Shown here: piece by piece, positions 1 to 5,344 of the stretch
How the letters are laid out: each line of letters begins with the position of its first letter
How positions within the stretch are numbered: the stretch's first letter is position 1
Notes under the pieces: generated by a model
Databases searched by the model: none
What the model was told of the DNA's origin: nothing
Seen by the model: only the letters and a program-made list of their open reading frames with translations
Translations under genes and position numbers: made by a program
NCBI GenBank assembly: GCA_002315945.1
Contig: DCIJ01000097.1
Span: 1 to 10,316, forward strand
DNA: 10,316 bases
Direction of reading: 5' to 3'
DNA from: Lachnospiraceae bacterium UBA1729
GTDB lineage: Bacteria; Bacillota; Clostridia; Lachnospirales; Lachnospiraceae

Positions 1-249
1 CTCCATAATGCGGTCATCTATTGTGCATGGAATATCATTCCCACTTTCACGCAAAATTATCTCTGCAGTTTCTTTGGCTCTGGATAGCGGGCTTGATATA
101 CAATAATCAAATTGTATACCTTTCATTGTCTTCCCAGTAATCTCGGCTAACTCAAGGCCAACATTATTCAATGGCTCATCTATTTGTCCCTGCATAACAC
201 CCTTTGAATTTAAGTCGGTTTCACCGTGCCGCACAATATATATTGTCAT
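1..249 (-). CDS. Histidine phosphatase family protein (phosphoglycerate mutase-like), 3' part outside the window
   Basis: This is the N-terminal 83 residues of a gene that runs off the left edge of the window. It begins at ATG 249 with a GGAG ribosome binding site about 11 bases upstream. The histidine-phosphatase signature RHGETDLN is at residues 7-14; His8 would be the residue that takes the phosphate. SSPLSRAKETAE (52-63) is the usual second conserved block, with the phosphate-pocket Arg. The second catalytic His lies beyond the window. The family covers cofactor-dependent phosphoglycerate mutases, alpha-ribazole phosphatases (CobC) and broad-range phosphatases, and this fragment cannot separate them. 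The gene starts 64 bases after larE on the same strand, so it could be the last gene of that operon, although a small hairpin (271-288) lies in the gap. The protein is probably cytoplasmic, since no signal peptide is visible. Confidence 0.9.
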   Translation of the reverse strand, partial: MTIYIVRHGETDLNSKGVMQGQIDEPLNNVGLELAEITGKTMKGIQFDYCISSPLSRAKETAEIILRESGNDIPCTIDDRIME

Positions 250-270
250 TACTCTTTATGCTCCGTTTAA

Positions 271-288
271 ATATGTTTTCTAACATAT
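271..288 (-). other. Small perfect hairpin in the larE-phosphatase gap
   Basis: ATATGTT and AACATAT form a perfect 7-bp AT-rich stem around a 4-base loop. The hairpin lies between the larE stop and the phosphatase ribosome binding site. There is no long T-run after it on the minus strand, so it is a poor terminator. It may be a processing or mRNA-stability element, or have no function. Confidence 0.35.
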
Positions 289-313
289 CAGTAAAGTACT
301 TGTAGTAGAATGC

Positions 314-1123
314 TTATTTAGTAATCCCGAGTGTCTCATTCATGCTTCCGGTTCGATACCCCTTAATATCAAGTGCTACATACGAAAAACCATATTCTTT
401 AAATTTGTTATATACTTCTGCTCTGATCTCATCTTTCATAAACCGGTCAAATTCTTTCGGATCCAGCTCTATTCTGGCAATATCTCCATGTATTCTAACG
501 CGAAGCTGATGAAAACCTAAATCAAGTAAAAGCTGCTCTGCCTTATCAACCATTTTTAATTTTTGCTCATTAATCAAATCACCATAAGGAAATCTGCTTG
601 ACAGACATGCAAATGACTGCTTCTCCCAGGTTGGAATATTAAGCGCTTTTGATAATTCCCTGATTTCCTGTTTTGTAAACCCTATTTCTCTTAAAGGGCT
701 CTTTATTCCAAGCTCAGCAACTGCCTGGAGTCCGGGCCTGTAGTCACCATTATCATCTAAATTCGATCCCTCCAGGATTTCTGCCAGGTTATTCTCATCC
801 GCAACAAGTCGAATTTTAGTAAAAAGTTCCCTTTTGCACAGATAACAACGATTCTTGGGATTATGAGAGAATCCTTCTATCTGCAGCTCTTCAGATTTTA
901 TTACAATATGGCTGATACCCATCTTTTCACAGTATACTCTTGCTTCATTTAATTCTCGCTCAGGGAAAGAGCATGATGATGCTGTGACTGCAATCACGCT
1001 TTTGCCCAATGCTTCCTTTGCAGCAAATAATAAGAACGTCGAATCTACTCCGCTGGAAAATGCTACTGCCACACTTCCAAAACTCGCTATGTATTTTTTT
1101 AATTTCTCATACTTATTCCACAA
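314..1123 (-). CDS. larE: ATP-dependent sacrificial sulfur transferase LarE
   Basis: The product is a 269-residue PP-loop ATPase of the LarE family, about the size of the characterised Lactobacillus enzyme. LarE adenylates the carboxylate of pyridinium-3,5-biscarboxylate mononucleotide and transfers sulfur to it while making the nickel-pincer cofactor of lactate racemase. The PP-loop is SSGVDS at residues 23-28, where SGGVDS is more usual. CYLCK carries Cys93 and Cys96. FACLSSRFPYG holds Cys173, at the place of the sacrificial sulfur-donor cysteine. The start is TTG at 1121-1123, 9 bases after GGAGG. An ATG 5 bases further upstream is out of frame and opens only a 9-codon reading frame. The gene follows the FeoB-associated gene by 21 bases, so the two are probably co-transcribed. 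No larA, larB or larC is seen, so the true substrate here is uncertain; the family call itself is firm. Confidence 0.9.
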   Translation of the reverse strand: MWNKYEKLKKYIASFGSVAVAFSSGVDSTFLLFAAKEALGKSVIAVTASSCSFPERELNEARVYCEKMGISHIVIKSEELQIEGFSHNPKNRCYLCKRELFTKIRLVADENNLAEILEGSNLDDNGDYRPGLQAVAELGIKSPLREIGFTKQEIRELSKALNIPTWEKQSFACLSSRFPYGDLINEQKLKMVDKAEQLLLDLGFHQLRVRIHGDIARIELDPKEFDRFMKDEIRAEVYNKFKEYGFSYVALDIKGYRTGSMNETLGITK

Positions 1124-1144
1124 TTCATTTTTCCTCCAGGCGCC

Positions 1145-1297
1145 TTATTTTGCATCACCACAATGGCCATGACACGAACCGTTTGCTGCCATAGGGCAAC
1201 CTATGCATTTTCTGCCTTTCTTCTTTTCATTATATATGTAAAATAAGGCCCCGCCAACTGCCACAATAAGAATTGCTGAAATAATAAAATTTACCAT
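1145..1297 (-). CDS. FeoB-associated Cys-rich membrane protein
   Basis: The product is a 50-residue protein with one N-terminal membrane helix (residues 3-22), a basic KKKGRK stretch (25-30) and a Cys/His-rich tail. Cys31, Cys34, Cys42 and Cys46 are visible, with His43 and His45. This layout is typical of the small proteins encoded after feoB in many Firmicutes. They are thought to help ferrous-iron uptake, but their function is not established. The start chosen is ATG 1297, with a GAGG ribosome binding site 8 bases upstream. A longer frame from 1342 would translate part of a REP-like repeat and adds residues unlike the family. No feoA or feoB is present upstream, so the protein appears here without its usual partner. 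It is the first gene of an operon with larE. Two tandem operator-like palindromes (1382-1417) precede it. Confidence 0.85.
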   Translation of the reverse strand: MVNFIISAILIVAVGGALFYIYNEKKKGRKCIGCPMAANGSCHGHCGDAK

Positions 1298-1312
1298 CTT
1301 TGATTCCTCATA

Positions 1313-1376
1313 TGAACCAGGGGGACGGGGTTCCTGGTTCAAAAAAATGACCTATGAACCCCGTCCCCCTGGTTCA
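1313..1376. repeat. REPIN-like element: two inverted REP copies
   Basis: GAACCAGGGGGACGGGGTTC at 1314-1333 is followed by its exact inverse at 1356-1375. The flanking T and A extend the pairing, giving a stem of about 21 bp around a loop of about 22 bases. The left copy can also fold locally, because GAACCAGG (1314-1321) pairs with CCTGGTTC (1333-1340). Inverted REP pairs of this kind are known as REPINs and are spread by RAYT transposases; no RAYT gene is in this window. The element lies in the leader of the FeoB-associated/larE operon, ending a few bases before its ribosome binding site. Confidence 0.75.
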
Positions 1377-1381
1377 AGTCA

Positions 1382-1417
1382 ATTAGTTTTATCTAATTTG
1401 ATTAGTAATCACTAACC
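1382..1417. promoter_or_regulatory. Tandem DtxR-like operator pair upstream of the FeoB-associated/larE operon
   Basis: Two palindromes of the form RTTAG-N6-CTAAY lie in tandem. ATTAG/CTAAT is at 1382-1397 and ATTAG/CTAAC at 1401-1416, and their starts are 19 bases apart. In the published DtxR/IdeR consensus TTAGGTTAGSCTAACCTAA, each of the two overlapping palindromes is also TTAG-N6-CTAA. The sites lie just downstream of the candidate -10 box at 1425-1430, where a bound repressor would block transcription. Assignment to the regulator at 1658-2035 is inferred from proximity and from the same motif pair upstream of the flavodoxin. Confidence 0.6.
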
Positions 1418-1424
1418 ATGTGCG

Positions 1425-1453
1425 AGTTTAATCCTTCTTCCTCAGTTTGTCAA
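1425..1453 (-). promoter_or_regulatory. Promoter for the FeoB-associated/larE operon
   Basis: On the minus strand a perfect -35 TTGACA (1448-1453) is followed after 17 bases by TAAACT (1425-1430), a 4 of 6 match to the -10 consensus. The tandem operators start 7 bases further downstream. The resulting leader would include the REPIN hairpin. Confidence 0.5.
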
Positions 1454-1529
1454 TTCTAATCTCATTGATTATAAATTGAATACAGCTTTGGTACCTTTGT
1501 GATCTTTTCTTCTATAATTTCTGGATAAA

Positions 1530-1551
1530 TGAACCAGGGGGACGGGGTTCA
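1530..1551. repeat. Single REP-like palindromic repeat copy
   Basis: This copy is identical over the 20-base unit GAACCAGGGGGACGGGGTTC to the left arm of the REPIN, with the same flanking T and A. Its ends TGAACC and GGTTCA can pair around a G-rich loop. It sits just upstream of the promoter of the DtxR-type gene and is not paired with an inverse copy. Confidence 0.7.
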
Positions 1552-1559
1552 AAAATAAT

Positions 1560-1588
1560 TTGTTCTATCTAACCAGATGTAGTATGAT
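1560..1588 (+). promoter_or_regulatory. Promoter for the DtxR-type regulator
   Basis: TTGTTC (1560-1565) is separated by 17 bases from TATGAT (1583-1588), a 5 of 6 match to the -10 consensus. The -35 matches only in its first three bases. No clear TTAG-N6-CTAA palindrome overlaps it, so autoregulation is not indicated. Confidence 0.45.
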
Positions 1589-1657
1589 ATTTCACTGAGA
1601 GTACATTCTAATTAACGACATGAAACAAACATCAAATCCAAACAGCAGGTGACAAGT

Positions 1658-2035
1658 ATGGGATATATACAGCATAAATCAGAAGAATCCATGGAGGATT
1701 ATTTAGAGACAATTTTAATATTGAAAAATAAGAAGGGGAAAGTTCGTTCAATCGATATCGTAGGTGAACTGGGCTATACAAAGGCCAGTGTCAGTGTAGC
1801 TATGAAAGGGCTGCGTGAGAAGAATCTGATTACTATGGACGAGGTTGGTTATATCACCTTGACCGCAGAAGGCACAAAAATTGCTGAAAAAGTATTAGAA
1901 CGCCACACCCTTCTGGCAGACTGGCTAATTCACCTGGGGGTGAGCGAAGCAGTTGCCCGAGAAGATGCCTGCAGAATCGAGCACGACATCAGTGAGGAAA
2001 CCTTTAATATACTAAAAAAACATTGTCTTAAATAA
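1658..2035 (+). CDS. DtxR/IdeR-family metal-dependent transcriptional regulator (short form)
   Basis: The 125-residue product has the winged helix-turn-helix and the metal-binding/dimerisation domain of DtxR/MntR proteins but lacks the C-terminal SH3-like domain, like many Firmicute members. Aligned by eye, SMEDYLE gives Asp14 and Glu17 (MntR D8 and E11). RHTLL gives His83 (H77). DACRIEH gives Cys105, Glu108 and His109 where MntR has E99, E102 and H103. The Cys at that place is the DtxR/IdeR (Fe2+) choice rather than the Mn2+ one, so iron sensing is more likely. I chose ATG 1658, with AGGTGA 5 bases upstream, over GTG 1649, which overlaps that site. It is the only plus-strand gene in the window. 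It lies between two operons that carry matching tandem palindromes, its likely targets. Confidence 0.9.
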   Translation: MGYIQHKSEESMEDYLETILILKNKKGKVRSIDIVGELGYTKASVSVAMKGLREKNLITMDEVGYITLTAEGTKIAEKVLERHTLLADWLIHLGVSEAVAREDACRIEHDISEETFNILKKHCLK

Positions 2036-2040
2036 TAAGC

Positions 2041-2082
2041 GTGCGCCAACAGTCGACAAGCGCCTTGCGCCGCTAGGCGCAC
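2041..2082. other. GC-rich nested inverted repeats after the regulator
   Basis: GTGCGCC (2041-2047) can pair with GGCGCAC (2076-2082). The inner GCGCCT (2060-2065) can pair with AGGCGC (2075-2080). The two pairings overlap, so they are alternatives. The octamer GCGCCAAC at 2043-2050 recurs at 2123-2130, inside the end of the DUF3793 gene. The patch is much richer in GC than its surroundings and precedes the terminator. Its function is unknown. Confidence 0.4.
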
Positions 2083-2086
2083 CAGC

Positions 2087-2120
2087 AAAAAGACCTGGAA
2101 CAATTTCCAGGTCTTTTTTT
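2087..2120. terminator. Bidirectional rho-independent terminator
   Basis: A perfect 14-bp stem (2087-2100 with 2105-2118) has a CAAT loop, an A-run on the left and a T-run on the right, so it works in both directions. It ends the DtxR-type gene on the plus strand and the flavodoxin-DUF3793 operon on the minus strand. The DUF3793 stop codon (2119-2121) touches the T-run. Confidence 0.92.
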
Positions 2121-2676
2121 AAGCGCCAACAAGCATATCGACGAAGCTTCTTCCCTCTCTGTATACCTTAATATACATTTCTCTACAGCGTCTGTACTTG
2201 CAGAATAAGCACTTCGCCCTCTCTTCATCATGATAGACTTTCCAGTCACCACACAGCACCGAGTCACAGCCCTTTGTTTCAATAAACGCCTGAACATCTT
2301 CCAGTGGATATCCTAAAAACACGCCAATTTCATGAGGAAAGTCTTTTTCTATATTTAGTCTCATCCTTAGTGTTTCAATATATTCCCAGAGACTAAGTTC
2401 TGAAGAATACCCATATTTTTTTAAAAAAGATTTGACCCTCCTGTCGCTTAACAACTTTTGAAGATGAGATTTTCTATAGACAAATATCAGATAAACATCT
2501 CCCATATTTTTTAGCAGTTCTATATAAATCCCTTTTTCATTCATAAGTTGGTTAAAGCTCCGGATTGTATCGAGACATTCACTAAGATTTCGAAACCGAA
2601 AGCTATACAGATTAGCAATCTTAATGCTTGCCAATGTGGGCGAAGCATGAAAGACCAGACTCTCCTCGAAGCTCAT
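2119..2676 (-). CDS. DUF3793 family protein
   Basis: The 185-residue protein has the C-terminal pattern of DUF3793: FPHEIGVFLGYPLEDV (113-128), then DWKVYHDEERA (144-154) and a Cys-containing segment with Cys156, Cys159 and Cys164. Cys137 and Cys142 lie between the two. No signal peptide or membrane helix is visible, so it is probably cytoplasmic. The family has no established function that I know of. It is often found beside flavodoxin and ferrous-iron uptake genes in Clostridia, and the grouped cysteines would suit metal or cluster binding, but that is speculation. The start is ATG 2676, 2 bases after the flavodoxin stop, with an AGG-containing site ahead, so translation is probably coupled. 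A longer frame from 2715 would overlap the flavodoxin by 37 bases and is less likely. Confidence 0.85.
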   Translation of the reverse strand: MSFEESLVFHASPTLASIKIANLYSFRFRNLSECLDTIRSFNQLMNEKGIYIELLKNMGDVYLIFVYRKSHLQKLLSDRRVKSFLKKYGYSSELSLWEYIETLRMRLNIEKDFPHEIGVFLGYPLEDVQAFIETKGCDSVLCGDWKVYHDEERAKCLFCKYRRCREMYIKVYREGRSFVDMLVGA

Positions 2677-2678
2677 CT

Positions 2679-3110
2679 TTATATACCTGCCAAAGTTTTT
2701 CCGATTTCTTTGCACATAGAAATCTCTTCATCTCCTGGCATTTCCTGGGCGATGATTCCCTCATTTCCAATAACCTGAGCGCCTGCGCTGGTCATTCTGT
2801 CCACCCAGTTTCGCATCCACTCACCATCACCCCAGCCAAAAGATCCAAAAAGAGCAAGTTTTTTTCCTGAGACATATTTTTCTATTTCTTCAACAAATGG
2901 TTCCATTTCACTTTCTTCCAAAACCTCTGCTCCCATAGCCGGACAACCCATGGCAAATGCGGGTAATTCCTTCAGCTCCTCAACACTCGCCTCCGATGGT
3001 GATAGAAACACAACTTCCTTTCCTGCTTCTTTTACGCCTTCGCCGATAGCCGAAGCCATTGCTCCGGTATTTCCACTCTGAGTCCAAAAAATAATATAAA
3101 CCTTATCCAT
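2679..3110 (-). CDS. Flavodoxin (short-chain)
   Basis: The 143-residue protein has the flavodoxin fold signature. The phosphate-binding loop TQSGNT is at residues 10-15, the 50s-60s loop GCPAMGAEVLEE at 55-66, and FGSFGWGDGEWM (88-99) forms the second FMN-contact loop. Flavodoxins are soluble FMN electron carriers that replace ferredoxin when iron is short, which fits the operator-like palindromes upstream. The start is ATG 3110, with GGAGG 10 bases before it. The gene leads a two-gene operon with DUF3793. Its leader holds a large hairpin (3146-3194). The partner redox enzyme cannot be told from the window. Confidence 0.95.
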   Translation of the reverse strand: MDKVYIIFWTQSGNTGAMASAIGEGVKEAGKEVVFLSPSEASVEELKELPAFAMGCPAMGAEVLEESEMEPFVEEIEKYVSGKKLALFGSFGWGDGEWMRNWVDRMTSAGAQVIGNEGIIAQEMPGDEEISMCKEIGKTLAGI

Positions 3111-3145
3111 GTAGTTTTATCCTCCAAAAATATATTTGCAATTTT

Positions 3146-3194
3146 CCTTTGAAACTGCAGGATTAGCTCTAATCCTGCAGTAGTATTTCAAAGG
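3146..3194 (-). promoter_or_regulatory. Long hairpin in the flavodoxin mRNA leader
   Basis: An inner 12-bp inverted repeat (3155-3166 with 3169-3180, arm CTGCAGGATTAG) is stacked on an outer 9-bp stem (CCTTTGAAA 3146-3154 with TTTCAAAGG 3186-3194). A 5-base bulge (3181-3185) sits on one side. It lies about 20 bases upstream of the ribosome binding site. No T-run follows, so it is not a standard terminator. It could stabilise the 5' end of the mRNA or be a protein-binding DNA palindrome. Its centre, GGATTAG-N2-CTAATCC, resembles the operator half-sites but with a 2-base spacer. Confidence 0.6.
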
Positions 3195-3205
3195 AGCCTC
3201 ACATG

Positions 3206-3265
3206 ATTATAGGTTAGACATTCCTAACTCATCCATAGGTTAGTCTATTCTAACCATTCTGTCAA
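3206..3265 (-). promoter_or_regulatory. Promoter region of the flavodoxin-DUF3793 operon
   Basis: A perfect -35 TTGACA (3260-3265) is followed after 17 bases by TAACCT (3237-3242), a weak -10. A perfect TATAAT (3206-3211) lies further downstream but has no good -35 at the right distance. Both candidates overlap or adjoin the tandem palindromes, so repression by occlusion is plausible whichever is used. Confidence 0.45.
3212..3255. promoter_or_regulatory. Tandem DtxR-like operator pair upstream of the flavodoxin
   Basis: GTTAG-N6-CTAAC at 3213-3228 and GGTTAG-N6-CTAACC at 3238-3255 are perfect palindromes. Both are preceded by TA, and their GTTAG cores start 26 bases apart. They have the same TTAG-N6-CTAA design as the pair at 1382-1417 and match one of the two overlapping palindromes in the DtxR/IdeR consensus. 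They overlap the candidate promoter. The likely ligand is the DtxR-type regulator of the same locus; that link is inferred. Confidence 0.65.
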
Positions 3266-3277
3266 TAGTTTTTCCCC

Positions 3278-3306
3278 AAAAAAATCCCCACCCGTCATGG
3301 GTGAGG
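3278..3306 (-). terminator. Rho-independent terminator of the phosphate operon
   Basis: On the minus strand an 8-bp GC-rich stem (CCTCACCC with GGGTGGGG, one G-U pair, 3286-3293 with 3299-3306) has a 5-base loop. It is followed by ATTTTTTT (3278-3285). It lies 19 bases after the histidine kinase stop codon and closes the transporter-regulator-kinase operon. Confidence 0.88.
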
Positions 3307-3325
3307 ATCAGCCTGGTCCTACTGA

Positions 3326-4657
3326 TTACCGATAAAAAACAACTGTCACACTGGTTCCAACATCTGGTGCACTGTCCAATTCTATTTTCGCATCATGTAT
3401 TCCAACAATATGTTTTACAATGGCCAGTCCTAACCCGGTACCGCCTGTTGCTTTTGATCTGCTTTTATCTACTCTGTAAAATCTCTCGAATACTCTTTGC
3501 TGTTCAGACGCAGGAATTCCAATACCATTATCTTTGACTGTAAGCATTGCCCTGCCATCTTTTTTTACAATAGAAATCGAAACTTTACCACCAGGATTGT
3601 TATACCTGATTGCATTTTGGGCAAGGTTCTCAATCAGTTCCTTTATCATATCTCTATTTCCCCTGATGTGGCACGCCTCACCCTCCAATAAGATACTTAC
3701 ATTTCGCCTTCTTGCACTTATGGTCAATTCTTCCATACATTCCCTGGCAGCATCATATAATTCCAGTTCCTCAAATGTCGGCTCGTATTCCCTCTGGTCC
3801 AGTTCAGATAATTTGATGATATCATTAATGAGTGCCAGCAGCCGGTCGGCATTTTTCCTGATTTCCTGATAAAAATGCTTCTGCTGATCCGTCCCAACCA
3901 TTCCACCATCCAACAATTCTGCGTAACCAGAAATGGCCGTAAGAGGTGTCTTTAATTCATGGGATACATTTGCTGTAAAATCCTGCCTGGCCTTGGCTGC
4001 TGCCAGGATATCTGTATGCTGGCTTTTTAGCAAATTTGCCAGTGGATCCAGTTCCTTATAGGGAGATTCATAGTCCGCGTTTTCAAGGTTTTTTACCATT
4101 ACTTCAACAGGCATCAAAAGCTGCTTTGTAAGCATATGTGAAAGCACGACACATACTGCAATGATTAGCAGAATAATCATCGCAATAATAGGTGATGCAG
4201 ACATAAATACAGACCAGATACTTTCTGCATTTGTAGCAACTCTGAGAACAGTTCCGTTTTGAAGAAGTACAGCATAATAGAAGGTGTTCTTGTTCATCGT
4301 ATCCGACCTTCTTACTGCCTCCCCCTCGCCTTTTTCAAAGGCTTCCTGTATTTCAGGCCTGTCATTATGATTGGTCAGAAGTTCTGTTGACGCATCATTA
4401 TCATAAAGAACCGTTCCATCTTTATCTATCCAGGTGACACGCAGCTCATTTATGTCGGTAGATAAGTCTATATCATCTGTATCAGTATTGACTGATTCGA
4501 AATAGTGTGTATCCTTAAGCAGTTTTGCACTGACAGACAAATCCGCCCTAACCTGCTTTTGAAACAGACTATAAAATATAATTGTAATTCCAATGACTGT
4601 AGTAATAATTGCAAGAATAGTGATTCCAGCCAGTCGCACATTTATTTTATTTTTCAT
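3326..4657 (-). CDS. PhoR-like membrane sensor histidine kinase
   Basis: The 443-residue kinase has membrane helix 1 at about 12-32, an extracytoplasmic sensor part at about 33-152, helix 2 at about 153-176, then a HAMP-like linker. The dimerisation/phosphoacceptor box SHELKTPLTAISGY carries His233. The ATPase domain shows the N box ENLAQNAIRYN (343-353), G1 DNGIGIP (377-382), F box ERFYRVDKSRS and G2 GGTGLGLAIVKHI (405-417), so all catalytic boxes are intact. It is expected to phosphorylate the response regulator encoded just upstream. The ATG overlaps that gene's TGA by 4 bases and has only a weak ribosome binding site, so translation is probably coupled. Location next to a Na/Pi transporter suggests phosphate limitation as the signal. 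I see no PAS domain between HAMP and the His box, unlike E. coli PhoR. The phosphate role is inferred from context. Confidence 0.93.
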   Translation of the reverse strand: MKNKINVRLAGITILAIITTVIGITIIFYSLFQKQVRADLSVSAKLLKDTHYFESVNTDTDDIDLSTDINELRVTWIDKDGTVLYDNDASTELLTNHNDRPEIQEAFEKGEGEAVRRSDTMNKNTFYYAVLLQNGTVLRVATNAESIWSVFMSASPIIAMIILLIIAVCVVLSHMLTKQLLMPVEVMVKNLENADYESPYKELDPLANLLKSQHTDILAAAKARQDFTANVSHELKTPLTAISGYAELLDGGMVGTDQQKHFYQEIRKNADRLLALINDIIKLSELDQREYEPTFEELELYDAARECMEELTISARRRNVSILLEGEACHIRGNRDMIKELIENLAQNAIRYNNPGGKVSISIVKKDGRAMLTVKDNGIGIPASEQQRVFERFYRVDKSRSKATGGTGLGLAIVKHIVGIHDAKIELDSAPDVGTSVTVVFYR

Positions 4658-5322
4658 TCCATCACATAACCTACATTTCTTACGGTTTTAATCCGGTTTC
4701 CATAGTCTTCAAGTTTTTGTCGAAGGGTTTTTACATGCATATCAATGGTTCTTGATTCGCCCTCGTAGTCAGTTCCCCATACCTTATCCATGATGACATC
4801 TCTTGTAAGTACAAGCCCTTTGTTCCTAACCAAAAGGGATAGAAGCTCATACTCTTTATAGGTAAGATCTATCCTGTTACCAGATATGCTCACCTCATGC
4901 TTTTCGTTATTTATTAAAAGTTCATCCAGACCAAGCTCCTTAACGTCTTCCTTGAGGGTCCTTCGAAGTAATGCCTTTACTCTTGAAATGAGTTCCATTA
5001 CAGAAAAAGGCTTCTTAATATAATCATCTGCACCATCTTCTATTCCCTTAACAAGGTCAAGCTCCGTCGTTTTGGCGGTAACCATGATAACCGGCAATTT
5101 TTTTGTTTCTGGTTTTGTACGTAGCTTCCTTACTATCTCATTACCATTTTCATCTGGGAGCATAATGTCAATAAGGCATAGGTCAGGTAATGCTTCCTCT
5201 AATTTCTTAAAAAATGCCCTTGCACAGGTAAAGCCACAAACCATATGGCCGGAATTTGTCAGGGCAAACTCTTCAATTTCTCTGATGCTGTCATCATCTT
5301 CAATTATATAAATTAGTGCCAC
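4654..5322 (-). CDS. OmpR/PhoB-family response regulator
   Basis: The 222-residue protein has an N-terminal receiver domain (about 3-118) and a C-terminal winged-helix DNA-binding domain (about 128-221). The receiver has the acidic pair at Asp9/Asp10 after IIE, phosphoacceptor Asp52 in CLIDIMLPDENG, Thr82 in MVTAK and Lys104 in DDYIKKPF. The effector part shows LTYKEYELLSLLVRNKG and SRTIDMHVKTLRQKL, typical of OmpR/PhoB regulators. The start is GTG 5322, with GGAGG 8 bases upstream. The next ATG is too far inside to keep the receiver whole. It lies 22 bases after the Na/Pi transporter gene and overlaps the kinase gene by 4 bases. A role as PhoP/PhoB of the phosphate response is likely from context but not proven by the sequence. 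Confidence 0.94.
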   Translation of the reverse strand: MALIYIIEDDDSIREIEEFALTNSGHMVCGFTCARAFFKKLEEALPDLCLIDIMLPDENGNEIVRKLRTKPETKKLPVIMVTAKTTELDLVKGIEDGADDYIKKPFSVMELISRVKALLRRTLKEDVKELGLDELLINNEKHEVSISGNRIDLTYKEYELLSLLVRNKGLVLTRDVIMDKVWGTDYEGESRTIDMHVKTLRQKLEDYGNRIKTVRNVGYVME

Positions 5323-5344
5323 GAAAACACCTCCTATTATCTGC

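Larger units (their letters stand above)
1298..1657. other. Divergent intergenic region between the FeoB-associated gene and the DtxR-type regulator
   Basis: This gap of about 360 bases has no convincing gene. From left to right it holds the FeoB-associated ribosome binding site, a REPIN-like inverted pair (1313-1376), two tandem TTAG-N6-CTAA palindromes (1382-1417), a minus-strand promoter (1425-1453), a further single REP copy (1530-1551) and a plus-strand promoter (1560-1588) for the regulator. I see nothing specific in 1454-1529. Confidence 0.6.

Noticed and set aside
1298..1342. Longer start (ATG 1342) for the FeoB-associated protein
   Set aside because: It would translate the REP-like repeat into 15 extra residues unlike the family, and ATG 1297 has a proper GAGG site 8 bases upstream.
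1649..1657. GTG start for the DtxR-type regulator
   Set aside because: The GTG overlaps the AGGTGA sequence that serves as the ribosome binding site of ATG 1658.
2677..2715. Longer start for the DUF3793 protein
   Set aside because: It would overlap the flavodoxin coding end by 37 bases; ATG 2676 directly after the flavodoxin stop fits coupling and the family N-terminus better.
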